From positions 806,001 through 870,000 of the forward strand of contig JBJXHN010000001.1 in assembly GCA_046233135.1 (NCBI GenBank): a stretch of 64,000 bases of DNA, given 5' to 3'. A model generated the notes under the pieces. That model saw nothing but the letters and a program-made list of their open reading frames with translations. It was not told where the DNA came from and did not search any database. Below are positions 42,080-50,686 of the stretch, in pieces (positions within the stretch are counted from its first letter, which is position 1; every line of letters begins with the position of its first letter). A program made the position numbers and the translations under genes. The DNA is from JBJXHN01 sp046233135 (GTDB taxonomy: Bacteria; Pseudomonadota; Alphaproteobacteria; Rhodospirillales; Rhodospirillaceae).

Positions 42080-43377
42080 GCACGCCCCTCCTTTTCCGCC
42101 TTCGAAATATGGTCCTTGCGGGTTCCGGCGGCCCACACCAGCCACACCAGCAGCGCCACAATCAGCGTCAGGCCGTAGAGCCCGGCGACCACGGCATAGG
42201 TGTGGCTCAGCCCGCTCCCCTGACCGATCCAGCCGCCCAGGACGATGCCGGTGATGGACGCCGCCTGCCCCGTTCCCTGCGCCAGTCCCAGCACCCGCCC
42301 CTGGTCACCGGCACCGGTCATTCCGGACAACAGGGCCGTCAGCACCGGGGTCGTCGCCGCCAGCAGGCTTCCCCAGACCAGGTAAAGCGCCGCGAACGCC
42401 ATCACCGACGTCACCATGCCCGCCAGCGCGGTCACCAGGGCGCAGCCGGCCAGCACCCAGCACACCCGGGCCAGCACGGCCGGCGCGGACCGTCCGGCGC
42501 AGTGGCGCGCCCAGCCGGACGCCGTCAGGACGAACCCCAGCGCCAGCAGGCCATAGCACAGCCCGACCAGCCAGTTGTCCGCACCGAAGCTCCCGGTCAC
42601 ATAGCGGGAGAAGGGCGCCTGGGTGACCATGCGGGCCAGCAGCGCCAGCCCCAGGATCGCCAGCACCGGGGCCACCCCGGCCGCAACCGGCCCGATCCCC
42701 CGTCGCCTCCGGCCCTCGCCCCCGGGAGACGAGGCCGGAGACGGCACCGGCGCCGGACCGGGGCGAACGTCGGGAAGCAGCGCCCACACCGCCGCGAGAC
42801 AGCCGGCACAAAGCACCGCTGCCGCGCCGTTGATCCAGGCGAAGGCCGCATGGTCCAGGATCATCCCGCCAAGAACCGCCCCGCCGAGCGACCCCACGTT
42901 GGTGGCCACCTGCAACAGGGCGAACAGCCGGCCCCGCCGGTCGGCCGGCACCACGCCGGCGCCATAGGCCTGGGCCGGGGCGATGTAGCCGGCGCAGGCC
43001 CCTTGCAGGAAGCGCAAGACCAGGATGCTCGCCACGTCACTGGCGAAGGCCAGCGCCGCCTGGGTGGCCATCAGCCCGAACAGGGCGCGCAGCATCATCA
43101 GCCGGTGCCCGTGGCGGTCGCCCAGCCGGCCCCACATCGTGCTGGTCAGCAGGATGCCGAGCATCGGCCCCACATAGACCGCCACGTCCGCCATGCCGGC
43201 GGGGATACCGCCGGCCGGCAGTGTCCGCAGATACACCGGCCAGAACGGCCCGCTCATCTCCATGGCGCCCATGGAGATGAACTGGACGACAAAGAGGATA
43301 CGGATCCGCCGGGCGGCGGGATCGGGGCCTGCGCCGCCGTCCCTGCCCGCCCGCCGAAGCCAGACGCGCGCGACCAC
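42076..43377 (-). CDS. MFS transporter in the siderophore locus
   Basis: 433 residues with about 12 membrane helices. MFS features: MWGRLGDRHGHRLMM (loop 2-3 motif GxLGDRxGxR) and LRFLQGACAGYIAPAQAYGAGVV. The central loop is long and charged (SPASSPGGEGRRRRG). The GTG start at 43377 follows directly after the receptor's TAG (TAGGTG), so translation is coupled. Such MFS proteins in receptor operons either export a siderophore or move the iron complex across the inner membrane. No siderophore synthesis genes are in the window, so import is slightly more likely. Confidence 0.85.
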   Translation of the reverse strand: MVARVWLRRAGRDGGAGPDPAARRIRILFVVQFISMGAMEMSGPFWPVYLRTLPAGGIPAGMADVAVYVGPMLGILLTSTMWGRLGDRHGHRLMMLRALFGLMATQAALAFASDVASILVLRFLQGACAGYIAPAQAYGAGVVPADRRGRLFALLQVATNVGSLGGAVLGGMILDHAAFAWINGAAAVLCAGCLAAVWALLPDVRPGPAPVPSPASSPGGEGRRRRGIGPVAAGVAPVLAILGLALLARMVTQAPFSRYVTGSFGADNWLVGLCYGLLALGFVLTASGWARHCAGRSAPAVLARVCWVLAGCALVTALAGMVTSVMAFAALYLVWGSLLAATTPVLTALLSGMTGAGDQGRVLGLAQGTGQAASITGIVLGGWIGQGSGLSHTYAVVAGLYGLTLIVALLVWLVWAAGTRKDHISKAEKEGRA

Positions 43378-45801
43378 CTAGAAATCGGCGCTGATCGACA
43401 GCAGGGCCGTCCGGGGCGCCCCCTGGGCCACCATGCCCCAGCTGTTGACGCTGGCCCAATAGCCGGTGTCAAACACGTTCTGAACCGTCGCCCGCACCGT
43501 CACCGGGGTATCGACCAGTTCCGTCTTGTAGCGCACGCCCAGGTCGAGGGTGGTCCAGTCCGGAATTTCCTGGGAGTTGCCGGCATCCACATACTGGCTG
43601 CCGGTATGAACCACCGTGCCCGACAGGGTCAGGCCGGGGACGAAGGGGGTATCCCACTCCGCGGTCAGATTGGCCTGGAACGACGGCACGCCCACCGGCG
43701 TATTCCCCTTCTGGGAAGCCGTGGCCGTATCGGTGATCTCCGCGTCCAGCAGCATCATCCCGGCCAGCACCCGGATCTCGGGGGTGACCTTGCCGAAGAC
43801 ATTCAACTCCAGGCCGCGATTGCGCTGCTCGCCGCCGCTGGTGTAGCGGCCACCATCGACCTGGCCGAAGGGCTTGGTGATCTGGAACAGACCGAGGGTC
43901 GCGCCGATGTCGCCGATATCGACCTTCACCCCGGCTTCGATCTGCTTGGCCACATAGGGGCTCAAGGCCTCGCCGGCGTTGCTGGCCGAATTGGGCGCCA
44001 CGTCCCCCTTGCTGAGGCCTTCGATGTAATTGCCGTAGAAGGAAACAGTCTCCCACGGCTTGACCACCAGACCGACCATGGGCGTCAGCACGCTTTCGTC
44101 GTAGGACGACGACACCGCGCCGGCGGCCGTGAAGTTGTCCGACGTGATGGTCTGATAGCGCCCGCCCACGGTCAGCAGCACCCGGTCATCGAAGAACGAC
44201 AGGGTGTCGGCCAGGGCGATGCTGCGCAGCTGGGTTTCCGAGATCTTGGGCCGGGTCGCCGGTGCGGCCACGGCGATCGGATCCGCGGCGAGGGGATTGT
44301 AGATGTTCGAGGATACCGACTGGCTGGCATAGACCGCGCCCCGCCGGAAGATATCGTTGTAATGCCCGGCCTGCAGCGATACCGCATGTCCGATATCGCC
44401 GGTTTCGAAGGTTCCGCGCACCCCGGCATCGGCGGTCAGGCGGTCCACCTGGAAGCGCATGTAGGACGAGGAATCCAGCGTGTCCCCGGCGTCGTTCTGG
44501 ATCTGCGGATAGCCGAACAGGCGATCGACGGAGGTCCGCCCGCCCCCGACGCTGCCGAAAACGGTGATCGCGTCGGTAACGTCGTATTCCGCATGGAACA
44601 GGCCGGAAAAGTCGGACGTCTCGGACCATTCCCACGACTGGGTGACGTTGCGGCGGCCATTGGGTGCGTCGGGCATGGAAATGCCCGGCACCACCATCAA
44701 CTCACGCGAGGGCGCGTCCAGGTCCTGGCGCTGATAGATCATGTCCAGGGTGGCGCGCAGATCCTCGCCCGTATAGTCCAGGGCGATGGATCCCAGGCCG
44801 GAAAAGCTGGTCTGGTTGTCCAGCGGCGTATCGCCGTCGGACAGCGCGGCATTCACCCGGATGCCGAAGGCGTCGTCCGGCCCGAACCGCCGGCTGACGT
44901 CCAGCGACCCGCCGGCCTGGGCGCCGGGGCTGTAGTCCAGGCTGGCCCGGGTGCGGTCGATTTCCTCGGCGCGCTTGGGCACGATGTTGATCACCCCGCC
45001 CACGCCGCTGTTCGGTGCCATGCCGTTCAGCAGGGCACTGGGTCCCTTCAGCACCTCGATCCGCTCGGCAAAGTTGGCCAGGGCGCGGTAGTTCGGCGCC
45101 ACCCCGAACGTCCCGTTCAGGGCCACCTCGCCCGAGTTGCCCGTATTCATGGGAAAGCCCCGGATGGAGTAGGAATCCAGCATGCCGCCAGTGCTGCTGA
45201 GCGTCCGGACCGACGGATCGGTCTTGACCACGTCGGCGATGGTTTGTGCCTGGCGGTCCTCCACATATTGGCTGGTGTAGCTGGTGACGCTGACCGGGGC
45301 ATCCATCCCGTCGCGGTTGCCCAGCATCCCCAGCCGGCCGCCGCTGGCCACCATTCCGCCGGCATAGGCGGGGGGCACCGCATCGGCCGGGCGGGCCTGT
45401 TCCACGCGGATCGGGTTGAGCAGGGTCGCGCCATCGCCGGGGGCCACCGGCTCGACCACCACCGCCCGGTCGCCGGTGCGGCGCGGCATCAGGCCCGTAT
45501 CGGCCAGAAGACGCTCCAGCGCCTGGGGAACGGACAGCGTGCCTGCCACAACCCGTTCGCCGGACAGCGGCGGAAGGGTTGCGGCATAGGCGATGCGCCA
45601 GCCGGAAACCGAGCCGATCTCGGCAATCCCCTCGGCCAGGGAGCGGGTGCGGATATCGAAGCTGTAGCGTTGCTCGGCATCCCGGGCCTGCTGGGCAGCG
45701 GCGGGGGCCGCGACGGAGATCAGGACCCCCTGGCTGACCGCCGCCAGCAGAACGGCGGCAAAAACGGACTGAGACGATCGTCTAAGGTGACCCGACGGCA
45801 T
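43378..45801 (-). CDS. TonB-dependent siderophore receptor with STN signalling domain
   Basis: 807 residues. A signal peptide (cleavage near residue 37, APAAAQQ) is followed by a secretin/TonB N-terminal (STN) domain at about 45-96 (YSFDIRTRSLAEGIAEIGSVSGWRIAY), the plug (about 165-275: SVRTLSSTGGMLDSYSIRGF, RIEVLKGPSALLNGMAPNSGVGGVINIVPKR) and a beta-barrel ending in Phe. The STN domain marks receptors that signal to an anti-sigma factor, here the FecR gene just upstream. FpvA/FoxA-like group. The ligand cannot be told. Confidence 0.95.
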   Translation of the reverse strand: MPSGHLRRSSQSVFAAVLLAAVSQGVLISVAAPAAAQQARDAEQRYSFDIRTRSLAEGIAEIGSVSGWRIAYAATLPPLSGERVVAGTLSVPQALERLLADTGLMPRRTGDRAVVVEPVAPGDGATLLNPIRVEQARPADAVPPAYAGGMVASGGRLGMLGNRDGMDAPVSVTSYTSQYVEDRQAQTIADVVKTDPSVRTLSSTGGMLDSYSIRGFPMNTGNSGEVALNGTFGVAPNYRALANFAERIEVLKGPSALLNGMAPNSGVGGVINIVPKRAEEIDRTRASLDYSPGAQAGGSLDVSRRFGPDDAFGIRVNAALSDGDTPLDNQTSFSGLGSIALDYTGEDLRATLDMIYQRQDLDAPSRELMVVPGISMPDAPNGRRNVTQSWEWSETSDFSGLFHAEYDVTDAITVFGSVGGGRTSVDRLFGYPQIQNDAGDTLDSSSYMRFQVDRLTADAGVRGTFETGDIGHAVSLQAGHYNDIFRRGAVYASQSVSSNIYNPLAADPIAVAAPATRPKISETQLRSIALADTLSFFDDRVLLTVGGRYQTITSDNFTAAGAVSSSYDESVLTPMVGLVVKPWETVSFYGNYIEGLSKGDVAPNSASNAGEALSPYVAKQIEAGVKVDIGDIGATLGLFQITKPFGQVDGGRYTSGGEQRNRGLELNVFGKVTPEIRVLAGMMLLDAEITDTATASQKGNTPVGVPSFQANLTAEWDTPFVPGLTLSGTVVHTGSQYVDAGNSQEIPDWTTLDLGVRYKTELVDTPVTVRATVQNVFDTGYWASVNSWGMVAQGAPRTALLSISADF

Positions 45802-45934
45802 ACGCTGTTTCCCTCCCGCGATGACCTTGGTTCCGGCAGGCTCTCCCTGCTCACCAAAGACAAACGGTTGGCGTCACCCGTCCCTCACATGGGTGCGTAT
45901 TTTTCTCGGCGGATTGCCGTGCGAAGGGGGTAAA

Positions 45935-46057
45935 CCAACCTGGGTGGGTGCCAACCCATGCAGGTTGGCAAGGCCAAGTGGCCGCCGCGCCTTATGGCGC
46001 GTAAAAGCCCTCGTGGCGCTTGAACGAAATACGAACCGCGTGGGTTTTAACCCGCGC
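45935..46057. other. Three hairpins between fecR and the receptor gene
   Basis: The 265-bp gap (45802-46066) holds three stem-loops: CCAACCTG/CAGGTTGG (45935-45968), CGCGCC-TTAT-GGCGCG (45986-46001), and GCGTGGGTT/AACCCGCGC (46038-46057, one G-U). None has a long T-run. They may terminate or slow sigma/fecR transcripts, separating them from the ECF-driven receptor promoter expected here. Confidence 0.6.
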
Positions 46058-46066
46058 CGTTCAGGG

Positions 46067-47023
46067 TTAATAAACCACCGTCAGCCAGGGCGACAGGTGC
46101 AGCACCTCGGCCCGCACCGCGGCGGCGGCGGTCTCCAGCGACCCCGGAACATCATCCAGCGGGAAGGTACCCGACACCGTCCGGCCCCCGACGGAGTCCA
46201 GGACCAGGATCCGCCCCCGCGCCGACCGCTCCAGCATCGCGGCCAGATCGGTGAAGGGAACGGCCTGGACACTCAACCGCCCGGTCAGCCAGGCCGACGC
46301 CTGGCCGGCCGGCAGCCCCGCCACCGCACCGACCCGCCCGTCATCCACGGACACCTGCTGATCGGGGTGCAGCAGCACGCCCGGTGCGCCGGCGTCTCCA
46401 TGAACCTGCACGGCGCCCTCTTCCACGCCGACAACCGTTCGGCTGGGCAGAAGATCGACGGAAAAGCGGGTGCCGACCACCTGGATCCGCGCCGATCCGG
46501 CCGCCACCGTGAACGGGTCGCCGTTGCGATGCCGCACGTCGAACAGGGCCTGTCCCCGTACCAGCGTGACCGCCCGTCCGCCGCCGGCGAAATCCACATC
46601 CAGCGCACTGCCTGCGGCCAGATAGGCGACGGAACCATCCGGCAGCGGGGCTTCGGTCACCAGAGCGGGGCCGGAGACCACATCGCCCCCCCATCCCCGC
46701 ATCAGGTCCGGCGCCAGCCCCCAGACAACGGCCAGCAGAAGCACGGCCGCGACCCCCGCCGCGATCCGCCCGGACCGCCAGCGGGCCGCAAACCGTGCGC
46801 CCCATCTTCCGGACCGGTCGGCGGCCAGCCGTTGCGACGGTGCTTCCAGGCGCGCCCACAGCACGCGGATCTGGTCGAAGGCCAGCCGGTTGCCCCGGTC
46901 CGCATCAAGCCAGCCCTGGAAAGCCCGTTCGTCGGCGGCAGACATGGAGCCCCCCGCCCGCTTGGCCTGCCACAGGGCCGCAGCGTCCTTCTGTTCCTGC
47001 GATGGTTCCGGATCGTTGTTCAT
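46067..47023 (-). CDS. FecR family anti-sigma regulator
   Basis: 318 residues. An N-terminal cytosolic anti-sigma motif (AALWQAKRAGGSMSAADERAFQGWLDADRGNRLAFDQ) is followed by one membrane helix near 87-104 (IAAGVAAVLLLAVVWGLA) and a periplasmic FecR domain (LPDGSVAYLAAGSALDVDFAG, VVGTRFSVDLL, LTGRLSVQAVPFTDLAAMLER). It senses the substrate-loaded receptor through the STN domain and releases the sigma factor. It sits between the sigma gene (94-bp gap) and the receptor. Confidence 0.94.
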   Translation of the reverse strand: MNNDPEPSQEQKDAAALWQAKRAGGSMSAADERAFQGWLDADRGNRLAFDQIRVLWARLEAPSQRLAADRSGRWGARFAARWRSGRIAAGVAAVLLLAVVWGLAPDLMRGWGGDVVSGPALVTEAPLPDGSVAYLAAGSALDVDFAGGGRAVTLVRGQALFDVRHRNGDPFTVAAGSARIQVVGTRFSVDLLPSRTVVGVEEGAVQVHGDAGAPGVLLHPDQQVSVDDGRVGAVAGLPAGQASAWLTGRLSVQAVPFTDLAAMLERSARGRILVLDSVGGRTVSGTFPLDDVPGSLETAAAAVRAEVLHLSPWLTVVY

Positions 47024-47117
47024 GGACAGCCTGCGGGGTTTGCGTCGCCCCCATTGCTACCAGACTGGGCGTCCCCGGCCAATGCCGGCATCCCGGGGCC
47101 AGTCGGCAGAGATCCGC

Positions 47118-47636
47118 TCAGCGGTGATCCATATGGCCGGCCAGCCGGTCCTGGCAATGGCGCATGACCCGGGCGAGCTGCTTTTCCACCGCGCTGACGG
47201 AAATCCCGAAGCGATCGGCCAGCTGGGCGTTGGACACGCCGTCCACCCGGTGCAGCAGAAACATCTCCCGCGCTTTCGGGCTGAGTTCCAGCAGGGCTTC
47301 GTCCAGGGCGGACAACGCTTCGCGCGCCAGCACCTGTCCCTCCGGCGAGGTCACCTCCCCCAGCCCCAATTGCACCGGCAGGATCTGTTCCAGCGCCGCG
47401 CCCCGGCCGATGCTGCGCCGCCGGTGGTCGATCAGGGCATGGCGCAGCGAAGTGTACAGCACCTTGGTGTCCCCCTCTCGGTCGCCGGTGTGGCCGGCCT
47501 GGAGCAGGCGCGTGTAGATGTCCTGCACCAGTTCCGCCGCCACCTCCCGATCCCCCACCCGCCGGGTGGCCAGGGCGACAAGATGCCGGCTGTGGTCCCG
47601 GAACAGGGAACCGAGTTTGGCGGGCCAAGAGGTCAT
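47118..47636 (-). CDS. ECF RNA polymerase sigma factor, FecI type
   Basis: 172 residues with sigma-70 region 2 (HSRHLVALATRRVGDREVAAELVQDIYTRLLQ) and region 4 (ALLELSPKAREMFLLHRVDGVSNAQLADRFGISVSAVEKQLARVM), no region 3. It drives the receptor operon when FecR is triggered. A Fur-box-like element lies 63-81 bp upstream of its ATG, so iron limitation should induce it. Confidence 0.95.
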   Translation of the reverse strand: MTSWPAKLGSLFRDHSRHLVALATRRVGDREVAAELVQDIYTRLLQAGHTGDREGDTKVLYTSLRHALIDHRRRSIGRGAALEQILPVQLGLGEVTSPEGQVLAREALSALDEALLELSPKAREMFLLHRVDGVSNAQLADRFGISVSAVEKQLARVMRHCQDRLAGHMDHR

Positions 47637-47698
47637 CCGGAAGCACTTTCCTGATAGGTTAGGAACCCGAACGGGCGGTAAAGCGACCGGACGGTATC

Positions 47699-47717
47699 AG
47701 GAATGATAATCACTTTC
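47699..47717. promoter_or_regulatory. Fur box candidate upstream of the FecI-type sigma gene
   Basis: AGGAATGATAATCACTTTC matches 14 of 19 positions of the classical Fur consensus GATAATGATAATCATTATC, including the central AATGATAATCA. It lies in the divergent region between the sigma gene and the AraC regulator, so it could control both. Confidence 0.7.
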
Positions 47718-47772
47718 AACAAATCACCCGACATCTGGACGGCCGCTCGGGCGCGGGTCTGGTGGTTGGTTG

Positions 47773-47796
47773 GGTGGGGTGGCGGGGTGGTTGGGA
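47773..47796 (+). other. G-quadruplex-forming motif in the AraC leader
   Basis: Four G-runs (GGG, GGGG, GGGG, GGG) separated by loops of 1, 4 and 5 bases meet the usual G3+N1-7 rule, inside a longer G/T-rich tract (47758-47820). It is on the coding strand 74 bp before the AraC start. Confidence 0.6.
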
Positions 47797-47869
47797 TTGA
47801 CGGCGGTCGGGCGGTTGGGTTCCATAGGCCCGTCTCAACCGCCCCTTCCCCCGATCCGGTGCCCCGACC

Positions 47870-48727
47870 GTGCCCGTCCCGCCCCAGCCGCAGCAGATCC
47901 TTCAGTCCTACTACTCGGGCCACAATGCCTGGGCGGGGCTGTTCACCTATCACATCCTGCGGGCCGGCCACATCCGCACCGGCCCCCGGTACGGGGTCGA
48001 TCGCCAGTCCGTTCCGGGACACGAGTTCCTGTTCTGCCTGTCCGGCGGCGGGGCGGTGAAGGTGGACGGCGCCGTTCATCGGGTTTGCGCCGGCGAGGTG
48101 GTGTGGCTGCCGGTGCAATGGCCCCATGCCCATTCCCCCGCCCCCGCCGACCCGTGGGAGATCCTGTGGATGCGGGTGGAAGGCGCCAACCTGGACCGGC
48201 TGATGGCGGTTCTGTCCGTGCAGCCCGATCCGGTCTTCCGCTTTCCCCGCCCGCGCGAGGTCCGCGACCTGTTCGAAGCGGTGCTCAGCCACGTCAGCCC
48301 CACGTCCATGGTCGCCAACGCCGCCTGCGACCGGCTGGTCTCGACGCTGATGGAGCATCTGGTGGAAAGCCGCAGCAGCCGTCTTCTGGAACCCCAGGTG
48401 ACCGGCCACCCCGGCCTCGCCCGGCTGATGGCCGAGATCCATATCCATTACAACGAGGATTGGGACATCGACCGCTTTGCCGACCACTGCCGGGTCAGCA
48501 AGTCCCACCTGTTCCGCCTGTTCAAGGCCGCCTTCGGCCAGACGCCGCTGGGCTGGCTGCGCGGCTTCCGCATCGCCCAGGCCAAGCGCCGCCTGCTGGA
48601 GTCCGAGGATCCGGTGGCCGAGGTGGCGCGCAAGGTGGGCTATGCCGACCCCCTGCACTTCTCCCGCGACTTCCGCAAGCATGTGGGGGTGCCCCCGACC
48701 CGCTTCCGCGAAATGGAGCACCCCTGA
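47870..48727 (+). CDS. AraC family transcriptional regulator of the siderophore locus
   Basis: 285 residues. N-terminal cupin-like sensor (GHEFLFCLSGGGAVKVDGAVHRVCAGEVVWLP, about 48-80) and C-terminal double helix-turn-helix (DIDRFADHCRVSKSHLFRLFKAAFGQTPLGWLRGFRIAQAKRRL and VAEVARKVGYADPLHFSRDFRKHVGVPPTRFR). The start is GTG 47870; no better ATG exists. Divergent from the ECF sigma gene with the Fur box between them. PchR/AlcR-like regulators respond to the iron-siderophore complex, which is the likely role here. Confidence 0.9.
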   Translation: MPVPPQPQQILQSYYSGHNAWAGLFTYHILRAGHIRTGPRYGVDRQSVPGHEFLFCLSGGGAVKVDGAVHRVCAGEVVWLPVQWPHAHSPAPADPWEILWMRVEGANLDRLMAVLSVQPDPVFRFPRPREVRDLFEAVLSHVSPTSMVANAACDRLVSTLMEHLVESRSSRLLEPQVTGHPGLARLMAEIHIHYNEDWDIDRFADHCRVSKSHLFRLFKAAFGQTPLGWLRGFRIAQAKRRLLESEDPVAEVARKVGYADPLHFSRDFRKHVGVPPTRFREMEHP

Positions 48728-48746
48728 AGTCCTCTGTCGCCAGACG

Positions 48747-49931
48747 CTACACGATTTCTGTCTCGCGGATCAGCGCGCGATAGATCTCCACCGCTTCATT
48801 CAGCCGGTCCACCCGGCAGTATTCATCGGTCTGATGCGCCAGTCCCGGCTCGCCGGGTCCCAGAACCACCGTCGGAATACCCCCGAAAGCCGGCGTCAGG
48901 ATCGATGCGTCGGTAAAATAGGTCGCCGTGCGCGGTTCGCCCGAGGCCGGCTGATGGCCGGTGATGGAACAGGCACAGCCGATGGCCTGGCGCAGCCACG
49001 GATGATCCGGATCCCCCCACAGGGCGGGCAGGTCGACGAAGGGTTCAATGTCCGCGTCCTCGCCCAGCCAGTCGGCCAGCGAGGCCCGCAGGTCCTCGTG
49101 ATCCAGCCCGGGGATGGTGCGGATATCCACGCCGATTTCCGCCCTATCGGGTACAGAATTGACGTTCAGCCCGCCATGAATGGTGCCGACGTTCAGGGTC
49201 GCCGCGCCAAGTTCCGGATGGGGCTGGTTCCCGAAATCATAGGCCATCAGCCGCTCGACGACCCGGGCGGCCTTGCCGATGGCATTCACGCCGCGTTCGG
49301 GCATCGACCCGTGGGCCGTGATGCCGCTGGTCCGCACCTTCAGCCAATAGGCCCCCTTGTGGCCCACATAGGCGACGTTGGACGTCGGTTCGGCAACCAC
49401 CAGCGCCGAGGCGGTGCCCAGCTTGCCGGACTCCGCGATCACCACGGCCCCGTCCCCGCCGGTTTCCTCGCCCGCCGTGATCACCAGCCGCACGCCGCCG
49501 GACTCGCGGATCCGTTCGGCCTCTTCCAGGCAGGCCACCACGAAGGCGGCGATCCCGCCCTTCATATCCGTCGTGCCCCGCCCGTAAAGCCGGCCGTCAA
49601 CGATCTCCCCGCCGTGGGGATCGGTGCTCCAGGGCCGGGCGCCCAGGGGGACCGTATCCATATGTCCGGTGAAGCACAGGCACTGGTCGGTCCGCCCCAG
49701 ATGGGCGACGAGATTGGCGCGGCCCGGCCCCATGGGGATCAGCTCGGTGGTGAAGCCCGCCTTGTCGAGCAGGTCTTTCAGATACAAGGCGCAGGCTTCT
49801 TCCTGACCGGGCGGGTTGATCGTGTCAAAGGCAACCAGCGCCCGCGTCAGCGACACGACATCAAGTGCGCGCGTCTCAGACACGACATCAAGTGCGCGCA
49901 TCTCCGACACGACATCAACTGGATCCGTCAT
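48747..49931 (-). CDS. M20 family metallopeptidase (ArgE/DapE-like deacylase)
   Basis: 394 residues. Zinc-site motifs: CLCFTGHMDTVPLG (about 85-98), LYGRGTTDMKGG, and ITAGEETGGDGA with the catalytic Glu pair. It removes acyl groups from amino-acid derivatives such as N-acetylornithine; the actual substrate is unknown. The first 30 residues consist of three copies of a nine-residue repeat (VDVVSEMRAL type) not found in the family core, which begins at VAFDTINPPGQE. It lies 38 bp after livF on the same strand, so it is probably the last gene of the Liv-type transport operon. Confidence 0.9.
   Translation of the reverse strand: MTDPVDVVSEMRALDVVSETRALDVVSLTRALVAFDTINPPGQEEACALYLKDLLDKAGFTTELIPMGPGRANLVAHLGRTDQCLCFTGHMDTVPLGARPWSTDPHGGEIVDGRLYGRGTTDMKGGIAAFVVACLEEAERIRESGGVRLVITAGEETGGDGAVVIAESGKLGTASALVVAEPTSNVAYVGHKGAYWLKVRTSGITAHGSMPERGVNAIGKAARVVERLMAYDFGNQPHPELGAATLNVGTIHGGLNVNSVPDRAEIGVDIRTIPGLDHEDLRASLADWLGEDADIEPFVDLPALWGDPDHPWLRQAIGCACSITGHQPASGEPRTATYFTDASILTPAFGGIPTVVLGPGEPGLAHQTDEYCRVDRLNEAVEIYRALIRETEIV
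49837..49917 (-). repeat. Three 27-bp in-frame tandem repeats at the 5' end of the M20 gene
   Basis: Units at 49837-49863, 49864-49890 and 49891-49917, each ending ACACGACATCA on the plus strand, encode LDVVSxTRA three times. The copies differ at a few bases. A start at a later codon would exclude them, but no ATG follows until the conserved core. Confidence 0.92.
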
Positions 49932-49969
49932 CTCACCAGTACTCCAGACTTGTAGGGGAAACTCAAAGC

Positions 49970-50686
49970 TCAGCCGAAATAGGCCGCATGGACTTCCTTG
50001 TCGTTTTGCAGCTCCGTTGCCGTTCCCTTGGCGACCAGCCGGCCACCGGACAGGACATAGCCGTAGTCGGCAATCGCCAGGGTCTGGCGGACGTTCTGCT
50101 CGACCAGGAAGACGGTGATGCCCTGGTCGCGGATGCGCTCGATGATCTTGAAGTTCTCTTTCACATAGAGCGGCGACAGGCCAAGGGACGGCTCGTCGAT
50201 CAGCAGGGTTTTCGGCCCGCCCATCAGGCCGCGCCCGATGGACACCATCGCCTGCTCCCCGCCCGACATGGTGCCGGCCAGCTGGTCCCGGCGTTCGGCG
50301 ATGCGGGGAAAGGTTTCGAAAACCCGCTCCATGCGCTCGCGGATGGTGGCCTCGTCGCGCACCTGATAGGCGCCAAGCCGCAGGTTCTCGGTCACCGTCA
50401 GCTTGGGGAACATGCGCCGGCCTTCGGGAATGCAGGCGATGCCGTGGGCGATGACCTGATGCGTGGGCAGGCCGGCGATGTCCACCTCCCCGATGCGGAT
50501 CACACCCGCCCGGGGCGGCGTCAGACCGAGGATGGAGCGGATCAGGGTCGTCTTTCCCGCCCCGTTGGAGCCCAGCAGGCAGGTGATCGTTCCCTCTTCG
50601 ACGGCCAGTGAGACGTCAAGCAGCACATCGGCCTTGTCGTAGGCGGTGTAGACATTTTCAATGGCGATGGCGGTCACGGTTTTCAC
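49970..50686 (-). CDS. livF: Branched-chain amino-acid-type ABC transporter ATP-binding protein LivF
   Basis: 238 residues. Walker A LLGSNGAGKTTLIRS, signature TMSGGEQAMVSIGRGLM, Walker B TLLIDEPSLGLSPL, and the LivF-typical ACIPEGRRMFPKLTVTENL. The GTG start at 50686 overlaps the livG stop (GTGA). It forms the ATPase pair with LivG. Confidence 0.94.
   Translation of the reverse strand: MKTVTAIAIENVYTAYDKADVLLDVSLAVEEGTITCLLGSNGAGKTTLIRSILGLTPPRAGVIRIGEVDIAGLPTHQVIAHGIACIPEGRRMFPKLTVTENLRLGAYQVRDEATIRERMERVFETFPRIAERRDQLAGTMSGGEQAMVSIGRGLMGGPKTLLIDEPSLGLSPLYVKENFKIIERIRDQGITVFLVEQNVRQTLAIADYGYVLSGGRLVAKGTATELQNDKEVHAAYFG

Noticed and set aside
42001..45933. 1310-codon plus-strand ORF across the siderophore genes
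   Set aside because: High-GC antisense artefact. The minus strand encodes an MFS protein and a TonB receptor with clear motifs and coupled starts.
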